Source: a virus
Length of the DNA stretch: 38,967 bases
Strand: one strand, 5' to 3'
IMG/VR virus record: IMGVR_UViG_3300029448_000123
Span: 1 to 38,967 of that record
Shown: in pieces, positions 8,990 to 17,034 of the stretch
How the letters are laid out: each line of letters begins with the position of its first letter
How positions within the stretch are numbered: position 1 is the first letter of the stretch
Translations under genes and position numbers: made by a program
The notes under the pieces: generated by a model
What the model saw: only the letters and a program-made list of their open reading frames with translations
What the model was told of the DNA's origin: nothing
Database searches by the model: none

Positions 8990-10780
8990 ATGGCGCTAAC
9001 GGGTAAACAAGTCCAGGGCATCATCAGGACGCACAAGTCTAAGTCTAAGTCCGAAAGGCAAGACTGGGACCGATGGCGCTCTTGGTACATGTCAGAGTAT
9101 TGGAACCAAGGCGCGGAGGGTCCAACCGGCTCTCAGCCCATTGGCGTCGCCAATGCTGCTGAAGATGTCAACTTTGAGACAAACTACCCCTACGCTTTCA
9201 TCGACACGATGATTGCCAACATCTGCCCGCAGAACCCGCAAGTCACTGTGACGGCTCGACGAGAGAAGCTCAAAGGGGCCGCTAAGTTCCGCGAGGCGCT
9301 TATCAATGATGCCTTTAAGCGTAACAACCTACACTCTCTTCTTTGGAAGACTGCCACCAGCACGTCAATCTGCGGTCGGTCTTTTATGAAGGTTGTGTGG
9401 AACTTTAACAAGTCAAGCCCGGAGGTCTTTACCATTGACCCCCGCTTTGTCTTCTTTGATATGTCAGCCGCAAAGTTTCGAGACATACGTTACCTCATCG
9501 AAGTCACGGTGCTTACCCGTGCTGAGTTTAAGGCGCGGACGAAGAAGCAGGGCCGGAAAGGCGCGATGTACAACAAGAAGGTCTCCGAGAAGGCGGTCTT
9601 CGGCGGCTATCCGACGTTCCTTAAGGACCAAGCGCGCAACAAAAGCTACGTCAACGAGGCTTCACGCAACGTCTACCAATGGGTGACCGTCTACGAGGTG
9701 TATGACTTTCAAGGTGCCGGCAGGTACTTCCACTTCCTAGAGGATGTGGAGGAGCCGCTTTTTGAGGGTGAGCTCCCTTACAGGTACATTCGCAACCCGT
9801 TCATCCACATTACGTTCAACGAGAACATGACGGACCTTGCCGGCCTGTCTGACGTCAAGCTTGTTCAGTCTCTCCAGCAGCGGCTAAACGAGATTGACAC
9901 CTTGGAGCTTTGGCACGCTCACACGTCTACGCCTGTCATGCTGGTGAATACGGCCCTGGCCGATAACCCGGAAGCGATCATGACCGCTCTCCAGGACGCC
10001 AACCAGCCCGGAACTATGATTTCCGTGCAAGGTAAAGCCAACGCTCCGCTGGGGGACATCATCGGGCAAACACCCGTCCCGTCTTTTTCTCCCGCGTTTA
10101 CAGACATGCGAAATCGCTGCAACAATGTCATCGAGTTTATTCTAGGCATCCCGCAGTACAGCCGAGGCGTTGTAGGTGTAGCCGACGTCGCTACAGAGGT
10201 CGCGCTGGCGGACACCGCTACTCGGACACGAAATGGCCGACGCATTAAGCAGATTGAAGACTTAGTCAATCTGGCGGCTGAACGCATCATCGGGCTTTAC
10301 GAAGAGTTTCTTGACCCAGACACCGAGCTCCCCGTAAGACTTACCGGCAGCCGTGAAGTTCTTGAGGCCTCTCGCGAAAGCTTAATGCTTCGACCAGAGC
10401 GTGACCCCACAGAGGCACCTCTAGACTTTGACTACGACGCCCTTCCGTACTCACCTACGGAGAACCACAAGTTGATTCAGCTTCAAAAGTTCCAGCAGTA
10501 CCTACCTCTCTTGCTTGAGTCACCTAATGTGAACAAAGAAAAGTTGGTAGGCAAACTATTGGACTTGCTCGGAATGCAGGACCTGATGCAGGACACGCCG
10601 CCCGAGCAGCCAGCCGCCCCACCTGGCATGCCTGGCATGCCTCCCGGATTACCTCCCGGAGCTGCCCCAGGAATGCCCCCTCTCGGAACTGACGCTGCGG
10701 CGGGCGGCGGAATGCCCACCGGCGTAGAAGAACCTCCACAAATCCCACTACCAGGAGGCGGCCCAGGGCTGCCTGTTTAG
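8990..10780 (+). CDS. Portal protein
   Basis: Portal forms the dodecameric ring at one head vertex through which DNA enters and leaves. A GGAGGGG ribosome binding site precedes the ATG, and 596 residues is a usual length. Recognisable portal-like features include the early FETNYPYAFIDTMIAN and PQNPQVTVTARRE segments (clip/wing region), followed by a long helical stem-like region with repeated acidic/aromatic residues and NEIDTLELWHAH. The C-terminal 70 residues are a Pro/Gly/Met-rich low-complexity tail (PGMPGMPPGLPPG), an unusual extension that is probably disordered. Gene order, after the terminase and before scaffold and capsid genes, strongly supports the call. Confidence 0.85.
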   Translation: MALTGKQVQGIIRTHKSKSKSERQDWDRWRSWYMSEYWNQGAEGPTGSQPIGVANAAEDVNFETNYPYAFIDTMIANICPQNPQVTVTARREKLKGAAKFREALINDAFKRNNLHSLLWKTATSTSICGRSFMKVVWNFNKSSPEVFTIDPRFVFFDMSAAKFRDIRYLIEVTVLTRAEFKARTKKQGRKGAMYNKKVSEKAVFGGYPTFLKDQARNKSYVNEASRNVYQWVTVYEVYDFQGAGRYFHFLEDVEEPLFEGELPYRYIRNPFIHITFNENMTDLAGLSDVKLVQSLQQRLNEIDTLELWHAHTSTPVMLVNTALADNPEAIMTALQDANQPGTMISVQGKANAPLGDIIGQTPVPSFSPAFTDMRNRCNNVIEFILGIPQYSRGVVGVADVATEVALADTATRTRNGRRIKQIEDLVNLAAERIIGLYEEFLDPDTELPVRLTGSREVLEASRESLMLRPERDPTEAPLDFDYDALPYSPTENHKLIQLQKFQQYLPLLLESPNVNKEKLVGKLLDLLGMQDLMQDTPPEQPAAPPGMPGMPPGLPPGAAPGMPPLGTDAAAGGGMPTGVEEPPQIPLPGGGPGLPV

Positions 10781-10789
10781 GAGAATACC

Positions 10790-11167
10790 ATGGCATTTAA
10801 GTATAGAAGCCTCGGCACTGACAAGTCGCTAGAAGAAGTTGCGCGTAACGCGCTTGCGAAAATCCACGGTCCCAAAGGGACGTTTTCTGAGGAAGAAGAG
10901 GAAGAAGAGCAAAGCGCCAAGGCCAAGGGCACCCGTCGAGGTACCCCGAAAAAGGCACCGGCTAAAGCTTACAAGAAGCAGAAGGAAGCCCGGGATGAAG
11001 AGAAGGCAGGCAGAGCCGCAAAAGAGCGTACTCGTTCAAAATCCCGCGTCCAGCCCCCACGCGCAAAGGTTGTGCAGCAAGATTTTGATAAAGACGCGGC
11101 AACAAAGCCTGCATCAAAAAGCCCTGCGCGCCCCGTCAAAAATGTCGCGGCTCCTTTTGACGACTGA
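10790..11167 (+). CDS. Basic, low-complexity protein, 125 aa
   Basis: A GGAG site precedes the ATG. After a short start (MAFKYRSLGTDKSLEEVA) the protein has an acidic Glu run and then a long Lys/Arg/Ala-rich tail, probably disordered. The gene overlaps the next start by one base. Charge and composition suggest nucleic-acid or scaffold contact in the procapsid, but no family is recognised. A second reading frame here (10839-11195) is also open, but it is out of phase and lacks a ribosome binding site. Confidence 0.65.
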   Translation: MAFKYRSLGTDKSLEEVARNALAKIHGPKGTFSEEEEEEEQSAKAKGTRRGTPKKAPAKAYKKQKEARDEEKAGRAAKERTRSKSRVQPPRAKVVQQDFDKDAATKPASKSPARPVKNVAAPFDD

Positions 11168-11256
11168 TGCGCGTCCCCATCAAAAAAATCCTTGATATTG
11201 CAGCGACTGTGCTCCGCATTGTCGCTCCGCTTTTTAAAAAAAGGAAGAAGCAATGA
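11167..11256 (+). CDS. Tiny hydrophobic/basic protein, 29 aa
   Basis: This short gene is bounded by overlaps on both sides: its ATG shares a base with the previous stop (TGATG), and its own stop overlaps the next ATG (CAATGA). The peptide is a single hydrophobic segment, ILDIAATVLRIVAPLF, flanked by Lys-rich ends. It could be a small membrane-active peptide or an amphipathic virion component. The arrangement supports translation; function is unknown. Confidence 0.5.
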   Translation: MRVPIKKILDIAATVLRIVAPLFKKRKKQ

Positions 11257-11399
11257 AGATGCCCAGCACAAAAAAAGCCGCCTCTAAAGCTTTCAATGGC
11301 CACAACAAAGGTCAGACAAACTTAGAGATAGACGGCAAAACGTCTGGGGCGCCAAAAGCGAAGCGTAAGAAGAAGCCTAAGAAAAAGGCGGCGTACTGA
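11253..11399 (+). CDS. Tiny Lys-rich protein, 48 aa
   Basis: The gene starts inside the preceding stop (ATGA) and ends in a TGATG overlap with the next gene. The product begins MKMPSTKKAASKAFNGHNKG and ends with a run of Lys residues; it is almost certainly disordered and could bind DNA or RNA. No family is recognised. Support is the unbroken chain of coupled small frames from 10790 to 11979. Confidence 0.5.
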   Translation: MKMPSTKKAASKAFNGHNKGQTNLEIDGKTSGAPKAKRKKKPKKKAAY

Positions 11400-11563
11400 T
11401 GCCAAACATGCCCAACAAGTTAAAAGCCGCTCAAGAAGCCATGCTTAAAAAGCACTCGGAGCACCATAGCTCCAAGCATATGAAGATGATGCGGGACATG
11501 ATGGCTAAAGGTAAAACCTTTAAGCAAGCGCATACCGCTGCTCAAAAAGAGGTGGGTGACTGA
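11399..11563 (+). CDS. Tiny Met/His/Lys-rich helical protein, 54 aa
   Basis: The gene overlaps its neighbours on both sides through TGATG. The peptide is helical, with clusters of Met, His and Lys (HSEHHSSKHMKMMRDMMAKG), an unusual composition that could bind metal, though this is only suggestive. No family is recognised. Confidence 0.5.
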   Translation: MPNMPNKLKAAQEAMLKKHSEHHSSKHMKMMRDMMAKGKTFKQAHTAAQKEVGD

Positions 11564-11979
11564 TGCCTATGTATGACTTCAAGTGCCCCGATGGGTGCGG
11601 TTACTTCAATGACATTTACGTCCCTTTGTCTGACCACGGCAAAACAACGTGTCCTGAGTGCGGCGCGCTAATGACCACAGTTATCGGCGATGTCGCTCTC
11701 ATCGGGCCGATGCCATCAAAACCTCTGGTCGTGGGGCAAGTAGGGCGTACATTCGAGTCAGGCTCAGAGTGGCGGAAGTACCAGCGCGAGAACCCTGATT
11801 GCGCTATTGTGTCTTCAGATTCAACCGCCTGGCGCAAACACAGGGACATGGCCGCCGAAAAAGCCGAGGCCCGCGCTCGAAAAGGGGGCTACCGGGACCT
11901 TGAGGATAAAAAGACTCGACGCAGAAAAGAGAAGGATAAACTTGCCGGCAGGGTTGACAAGAAAATCTATGTCCACTAA
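11563..11979 (+). CDS. Zinc-ribbon protein, FmdB-like N-terminus, 138 aa
   Basis: The N-terminus (MPMYDFKCPDGCGYF, with CPEC about 20 residues later) is a four-Cys zinc ribbon of the FmdB type, which usually reads MPxYxYxC. The pair spacing is slightly altered: CPDGC instead of CxxC. The remainder is charged and helical with a Lys/Arg-rich C-terminus. FmdB-like ribbons are common small proteins of uncertain role and are frequent in phage structural regions. The gene is coupled to the preceding tiny gene by TGATG. Confidence 0.75.
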   Translation: MPMYDFKCPDGCGYFNDIYVPLSDHGKTTCPECGALMTTVIGDVALIGPMPSKPLVVGQVGRTFESGSEWRKYQRENPDCAIVSSDSTAWRKHRDMAAEKAEARARKGGYRDLEDKKTRRRKEKDKLAGRVDKKIYVH

Positions 11980-11997
11980 AGACTCTATGAGGTGCCT

Positions 11998-12363
11998 ATG
12001 CCTATGATGCAAGATTTGATCGCTCAACTAAATGAAGCTCCCCCTCAATCCGAGGGTGAGTTACGCGAGCTTCTTGCAGGAACAGGCTACGACCTTATTA
12101 TGACCGAGCCCTCGATGGAGGGCGACGACGAAGGTGAGTACATGGAAGACATGGGGCCGGAGGAAGAGCCTGATGTTGACATGGAAGACGAAGAGTCTAT
12201 GGATATGCCCGCAGACCCGATGTCCTTGATGGCCGGCATGATGCCTGAACCCGTGGATGAGGGTAACGACCTTAGCCCGAAAGGCCGAGGCAAGATGCGG
12301 ATCCAGGTGGCTAAGTTTGCGTTGAAAGACGACAAGAATAAGAGAGGGGAAAACTATGAGTGA
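11998..12363 (+). CDS. Acidic, Met-rich protein, 121 aa
   Basis: A GTG six bases upstream (11992) is in frame, but the GAGG at 11989-11992 is well placed for the ATG at 11998, so I chose that start. The centre of the protein is an acidic, Met-rich stretch (MEDEESMDMPADPM) and the C-terminal end turns basic. The gene overlaps the scaffold candidate by eight bases. Acidic proteins just before a scaffold gene can be assembly factors; no family is recognised. Confidence 0.65.
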   Translation: MPMMQDLIAQLNEAPPQSEGELRELLAGTGYDLIMTEPSMEGDDEGEYMEDMGPEEEPDVDMEDEESMDMPADPMSLMAGMMPEPVDEGNDLSPKGRGKMRIQVAKFALKDDKNKRGENYE

Positions 12364-13237
12364 CGAAGATCTTGAGGCGGGGGTAGAATCTCCGGTGATT
12401 GAGGCAGTTGAGGCCCCTGTTGATTCGGCCCCGGTTGACGCCGTTTCCGATGAGGCTCCTGCCGCTTCGGACCCCTCCCTCTCCGACGACACGGCGCCTG
12501 ATGATGACGCCCCCGTCTCTTTCCCTTCGCATGACGATTTTGGTTGGGACGATTGGGACGGAGCCGCGGATAAGTTGCCAGAGTCCGTCCGGGGCTGGGC
12601 GGACAGGGTCACCTCTTATCACTCTACACGGCATCAGTCAGAGCTCCAGGCTCAACAGCAGCGACTCAAACAGCAGCACAACCTGTATGAGACTCTGATT
12701 TCTGGGCGGGAAGACCCCCGGGTTGCCGAGCTTACCGCCAAGCATACAGAGTGGGAAACTAAGCACGCCGATTTGACGGCGAAATACTCCGCCCTTGAAG
12801 ATGAAAAACGCATCTACGAGCAAGGGGTACAACAGTCTATTGAACTGGAGGCCGAGCGTTACGCCAAGGCTTTCCAGGAGTCCAACACGGACATCTTCAA
12901 TGACGACGACCTATCTAACTTATTTGCAGACCTGCTCGAAGAGGGCTGGGACCTTGACACTGCTGCGGAAGCTTCGCGCCTTCCTCAATCAGCGCTTAAG
13001 GTTGCAAGAGGGGCCAAGGTAGATGGCGTCCCAGATTCGTATGCGCTCAAGCTTGCGCGTGGTACGAAAATGCGGACCCCTCAACCGCGGCCTGGCGCCA
13101 AAATCCCGTCCGGGGCCACAACCCCCAGCCGCTCAGCAGAGCGTGTTGAAACGACGGATACAGGCGCAATGTCCTTGAAGGACTGGCGAAATCACGTTGC
13201 GCGCAATGCTATGAAAAAAACTAACAGGAGAGCCTAA
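12356..13237 (+). CDS. Probable scaffolding protein
   Basis: The scaffold guides coat protein assembly inside the procapsid and leaves before or during packaging. The protein has 293 residues: an acidic Pro/Ala/Asp-rich disordered N-terminus (about 1-75), a long heptad-like helical region (about 85-180, rich in Gln, Glu and Lys), and a basic C-terminus (SLKDWRNHVARNAMKKTN). That acidic, helical, basic plan is typical of scaffolds. The gene directly precedes the capsid gene and overlaps it by one base (TAATG). GAGGGG before the ATG is a good ribosome binding site. The assignment rests on composition and position. Confidence 0.78.
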   Translation: MSDEDLEAGVESPVIEAVEAPVDSAPVDAVSDEAPAASDPSLSDDTAPDDDAPVSFPSHDDFGWDDWDGAADKLPESVRGWADRVTSYHSTRHQSELQAQQQRLKQQHNLYETLISGREDPRVAELTAKHTEWETKHADLTAKYSALEDEKRIYEQGVQQSIELEAERYAKAFQESNTDIFNDDDLSNLFADLLEEGWDLDTAAEASRLPQSALKVARGAKVDGVPDSYALKLARGTKMRTPQPRPGAKIPSGATTPSRSAERVETTDTGAMSLKDWRNHVARNAMKKTNRRA

Positions 13238-14313
13238 TGGCTATTTCACCCGACGTATTGGCGACGGCGCTCAATGAGCTTATGCCTTCGTACAGCGAGA
13301 TGTTCGTCAAGTTTCACCCCTTGATGGAAAAAGTTATGAACAGCGGGAACCTTACCCGTGATGCCCTGAAGGGTCCGAAGCGAGAGTTCGCTGTCGTGAC
13401 TGATGGTCCAGGTACTGTGACGCAAGTCAACACCGGATCTGAAGTTATCGCAGGCGGTCGCGCTCAGAACGCCCACCGAGGAAACGTGGTTGCACCACGC
13501 CTCATCTATGCGTTCGACGTTCCCGGCAAGGACCTGGCTGAGGCCAACGGCGAGATGGACCTCGCACGAATCCTTCAGCACTACCCAGAGTTGGCCCTGT
13601 CTGACTTCCATGAGCGAATCGCTCGTCAGCTTGGTACAGGCGACGGCGAAGGTGTTGGCGGCTTTGCCACTCTCAACGGAACCGCAGACTTCACTCCTGA
13701 TGGCACAGCCCGTGACGGCATCCTTCAGTTGTCGGCTTCTTCAAACAAGACTGTTCACGGTCTTGCATGCTCAGGCGCAACGACGCCAATCGCGGGCTGG
13801 AACAACCAGTACGAAGACATCTCGTCTTTTGCTGTCAACGGCCGTAGCCAAATGCGTAAGGCTTACTTCGCCGCTTCTCGTCAAGGCAAGACTGCTGGTC
13901 CTGTCGACTTGATGATCGGTGACGAGGCTTCTTACCTCAACTACATCGACGACTTGGACGACCAAGTCCGCGTGGTCAAAGTCGAAGGCGACAAGGCTCC
14001 TGCTCTTGTACGTCAAGGCGTCAAGTTCCTTGAGGCTGACTTCTACCTCGACGACGCAATCGACGTCACCAGCGCTAAGCTGAACACTGGCGCAGGCGCA
14101 GACGGAATCATCTACGGAATGAAGACTCCGACTTGGCACCTGTTCACCCTTGGCCACGACGCGGGCCGCGAAACGAAGGGCGACTTCGCTCTCCGTGGAC
14201 CGTTCCGAATCCCTGACCAAGACATCTTCCGCTACGAGTTGGTGCTCATGATGGGCATCCACACTACGCAGCTCCGTTCCAACTTCGTCGTCACCGGCGC
14301 AGGCACCCCATAA
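13237..14313 (+). CDS. Major capsid protein
   Basis: This 358-residue protein follows the scaffold candidate, the usual place and size for an HK97-fold coat protein. AGGAGAG precedes the ATG. The N-terminal part is helical (SYSEMFVKFHPLMEKVMNS, like a long N-arm and spine helix), followed by a mixed alpha/beta body with Gly-rich turns and a final beta region (ELVLMMGIHTTQLRSNFVVT). Codon choice here is noticeably skewed to C-ending codons (AAC, GAC, TTC) compared with the smaller genes nearby, as expected for a highly expressed gene. No domain was verified by search. Confidence 0.85.
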   Translation: MAISPDVLATALNELMPSYSEMFVKFHPLMEKVMNSGNLTRDALKGPKREFAVVTDGPGTVTQVNTGSEVIAGGRAQNAHRGNVVAPRLIYAFDVPGKDLAEANGEMDLARILQHYPELALSDFHERIARQLGTGDGEGVGGFATLNGTADFTPDGTARDGILQLSASSNKTVHGLACSGATTPIAGWNNQYEDISSFAVNGRSQMRKAYFAASRQGKTAGPVDLMIGDEASYLNYIDDLDDQVRVVKVEGDKAPALVRQGVKFLEADFYLDDAIDVTSAKLNTGAGADGIIYGMKTPTWHLFTLGHDAGRETKGDFALRGPFRIPDQDIFRYELVLMMGIHTTQLRSNFVVTGAGTP

Positions 14314-14323
14314 GGAGTTTATC

Positions 14324-14851
14324 ATGGGTTTCACAGCAGCAGGTATTGCGTTCAATACCGTCACAAATGAAAGTACCGCGGGTGCAGATGATGCAAGCCA
14401 GCTCATGCCTCTTGGGTTTGAGTTGACTCGCGAGTCTCCGGTCGCGGATGAAGGCATGCAGACTTGGATTTACGTCAAGGCTGAAGGCGCTCTTACCACA
14501 GGCATGGTCGTAGGTCGTAAGACCAACACCGGAACGGCTTACGAAGGCGCTGGCTATATCAACGTGATTCCGTGTGCTGATGCCGCGCCTCCAGCAATGG
14601 TGGTTGGTATTTGTGTCCACGCTATCGGTGATAACGGCTACGGCTTCGTCATGAAGAAGGGCATCTGTACTGTCAAGGCTGGACCAGGCACGATCGACAT
14701 CAACGAAGGGCTAATCCCCGCAGATGATGGTGGCGGTCATGCAGGTTTCGCAGAGACTACGGCGGCTGCGTCCGACGCTTGCTTCGGCTTTGCGCTTGAA
14801 AATGGTGCCGACGACGCGCTCCCTAAGTGCTACGTCAACTGTCAAGGCTAG
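14324..14851 (+). CDS. Probable capsid decoration/cement protein, 175 aa
   Basis: An AAGGAG site precedes the ATG ten bases after the capsid gene. The protein is a compact beta-rich domain with many Gly and Ala and motifs such as GALTTGMVVGRKT and GYGFVMKKGICTVKAG. This resembles decoration proteins of the DUF2190 type, which bind the outer capsid surface and stabilise it. The protein encoded at 27951 shares the same pattern. Position immediately after the major capsid gene also fits. Four cysteines are present, unusual for a virion protein, and might be buried. Confidence 0.7.
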   Translation: MGFTAAGIAFNTVTNESTAGADDASQLMPLGFELTRESPVADEGMQTWIYVKAEGALTTGMVVGRKTNTGTAYEGAGYINVIPCADAAPPAMVVGICVHAIGDNGYGFVMKKGICTVKAGPGTIDINEGLIPADDGGGHAGFAETTAAASDACFGFALENGADDALPKCYVNCQG

Positions 14852-14854
14852 TAG

Positions 14855-16798
14855 ATGAATCTCAAAGAGATTCGAGACGCGATGTTCGCCCAGGCGGACT
14901 GGGCACCGACCCAGTCGTCTGAGGCGACATCTCGCGTCAACAGCTTCATCAACCGGGCCTACAATCAGTTGGCCTTGGAAGCTCCGTTTCTCTTCTTCGA
15001 GTCTAGGGTGCATCTGGCTACCGAGCCGGATGTCACCTCTTTGGAGGGTAACGCCTCCGCCGGTCTACACGACCGATGCCGTCTATTCAACGCAGTAGGA
15101 GGCGCAACCCCCGCAACTTCCGGGCTAAAAGACCCGTGGGTGTGGGAGGTTACTTACACTGTAGCGCAAGCTCTTGTCGCTGATAATAAGTTGACACAGT
15201 GGAAGTACGACCGTTCTTGGGATGGTCGAATGATTGAGATCACAGCCGCAGACGGCACAGTGCTTCGCAATCAAATCCGCTCTATCTGGTTCGCTCCTTT
15301 TGAGGACGGAACCGTAGGCCGGTACAGATTTACATTGGCCCGACCCTGGAGTATCAAAGACTTCGGAGACGGACACACCGACGCGGCAGGTACGGCTATT
15401 GACGGCTTTAAGTACCGCATCTACACAGATGCCTACGCGCTGCCCGATGACCTTATTAACTTGAGCTCGGCCAGGCTTCGGGACAACACAAACAACTTTC
15501 CCCTCGATGTCCTAGGACAGAGAGAGGCTGAAAACTTTCAGCTCGATGGACCGCCTGCTCAGGTTACCAGCGGTATTCCCCGCGTCATCTTTCGCAGGCA
15601 GCACGTCCACATGCGCGGGCCAAGTGTAGCTCCCGTGGCCAAGGCGGCCCTAAAGGCAAGCATAAAGCCTCCCGCGCCTGCGTCTGTCCCGAACCCCAAG
15701 CACCCTGATAATCAAGACAACCCGACATTAAGTCACGACCCTCAGCTTGTTAGCCTAACTTTCGACCAGAAGGAAAAGGGGACGGTCGTTTCCGCTAAAG
15801 GTGACTCAGACGGGGTAGACGTAGAGTGGCTTGGACCTGAGCCCGCAGGTACTTTTGAGTACAAGGTGACTTACACCTGGGGCAAAAGGGACGTCGAGTT
15901 TCAACTGCCAGGACTGGGTCACTACAAGGGCTACGCACAACCTTACGACACTATTGACGTGTCTTCTGCATCCAAGTCATTTCCGTCAGTGTCGACATCT
16001 GCTGACGGCGACGGCGACCCGGCATCCCGTAGCCGCTTTCGAGAGCCGAGGTTTGAATCCCCGCCCTCACAGGCTTCAAATGCGATGACCAACGTGCGGA
16101 TGGGCGACAAGATTTCGGCAATCAAGCTCTCTCTGCCTAACATCAACTACGCTCTTGGCTTTATGATTCAACAGACTGTAGACAGCGTGACGCGCATGTC
16201 TGTCCCGCAGAGCGGCGTTTACATCCGCGTATACCGTCGGAGAATCGACACCTTCATGGCGGGCTACGACAAGCTCGGGGCAGCAACTTTTGGCCTCGAA
16301 ACCGCCCAGTTAGACAGTGACGACGCATTTCACCTTCTTGCAGAGTTTAACGCTGACCATCACAACGGTGGTATCTGGTACGACAACGGCACATTCTTGC
16401 CCGACTATAGTCGGCGCCTACGGGACGTTCACGGGTATCAGACCATGCAGTTCTACCCTAAGCCGGACAAGCGCTACGCCGTTGAAATCCGCGCGGTTAC
16501 CCGGCCGCCTAAGCTGATTGACGACCAAGACGCTCCACTTGTTCACGCCGAGGCCGTTAATGTGCTCCTAGAGAAGGCCATGGTCTACCTCTATGAAAAT
16601 ATGGGACAGACGGCGCGCTCGGAGTACAGTGAGAAAAGGTATGGTGAGCTCCTGCTTACCCTCTCAAAAAGATACGGCGACCTTCGCCCCGCATCGACTC
16701 CCGTGTTACGCACTATGACAAGAGCAACGGGCTACCGCACCAACCGGCGCTGGAACCGTCGTTTGTCAACTGACGACTTGGGAGGAGTTGTAGAATGA
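14855..16798 (+). CDS. Head-to-tail adaptor-like protein with beta insert, 647 aa
   Basis: The N-terminus (RVNSFINRAYNQLALEAPFL) looks like the helix of phage head-completion/adaptor proteins. The C-terminus (VLLEKAMVYLYENMGQTARS) is again helical and resembles the closing helices of such proteins. Between them lies a very long beta-rich part (about residues 50-560), including a Pro-rich linker near residues 265-295. That makes it far longer than T7 gp11 or P22 gp4 (about 170-200). It sits just upstream of the nozzle gene, as in T7-like neck modules. The last residues overlap the next start (ATGA). The role is inferred from position and these ends. Confidence 0.6.
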   Translation: MNLKEIRDAMFAQADWAPTQSSEATSRVNSFINRAYNQLALEAPFLFFESRVHLATEPDVTSLEGNASAGLHDRCRLFNAVGGATPATSGLKDPWVWEVTYTVAQALVADNKLTQWKYDRSWDGRMIEITAADGTVLRNQIRSIWFAPFEDGTVGRYRFTLARPWSIKDFGDGHTDAAGTAIDGFKYRIYTDAYALPDDLINLSSARLRDNTNNFPLDVLGQREAENFQLDGPPAQVTSGIPRVIFRRQHVHMRGPSVAPVAKAALKASIKPPAPASVPNPKHPDNQDNPTLSHDPQLVSLTFDQKEKGTVVSAKGDSDGVDVEWLGPEPAGTFEYKVTYTWGKRDVEFQLPGLGHYKGYAQPYDTIDVSSASKSFPSVSTSADGDGDPASRSRFREPRFESPPSQASNAMTNVRMGDKISAIKLSLPNINYALGFMIQQTVDSVTRMSVPQSGVYIRVYRRRIDTFMAGYDKLGAATFGLETAQLDSDDAFHLLAEFNADHHNGGIWYDNGTFLPDYSRRLRDVHGYQTMQFYPKPDKRYAVEIRAVTRPPKLIDDQDAPLVHAEAVNVLLEKAMVYLYENMGQTARSEYSEKRYGELLLTLSKRYGDLRPASTPVLRTMTRATGYRTNRRWNRRLSTDDLGGVVE

Positions 16799-17031
16799 GC
16801 ACACCTATGATCTGTGGCGGAATCTATGAGTGGAAAGACCAGACGCAGAATATCCTGCAGGGGACGCTAGTCTCCATCACCACCTCTGGAAACGGCCGGC
16901 AAACCGGCACCATGCTATCCACGGGCTTCGCCCCAGAGCTGGTAACCAAAGAGTCCGAGCGTTGGGGCCATTTCAAGCTCATCGGACGTCCGGCAGCCGC
17001 AAACGTAGGGCGACCTAAAAAGAAGAGGTAA
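16795..17031 (+). CDS. Small hypothetical neck-region protein, 78 aa
   Basis: The gene overlaps the end of the adaptor-like gene by four bases (ATGA) and lies just before the nozzle gene. The protein is beta-rich up to about residue 60 and ends with a basic tail (RPKKKR). It may be an accessory protein of the head-tail junction. No family is recognised. Confidence 0.65.
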   Translation: MSTPMICGGIYEWKDQTQNILQGTLVSITTSGNGRQTGTMLSTGFAPELVTKESERWGHFKLIGRPAAANVGRPKKKR

Positions 17032-17034
17032 GCT

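Noticed and set aside
12061-12612. Minus-strand open frame (183 codons)
   Set aside because: It spans two well-supported plus-strand genes and has no start signal.
13771-14457. Minus-strand open frame (228 codons)
   Set aside because: It lies opposite the capsid and decoration genes and is explained by their codon bias; no start signal.
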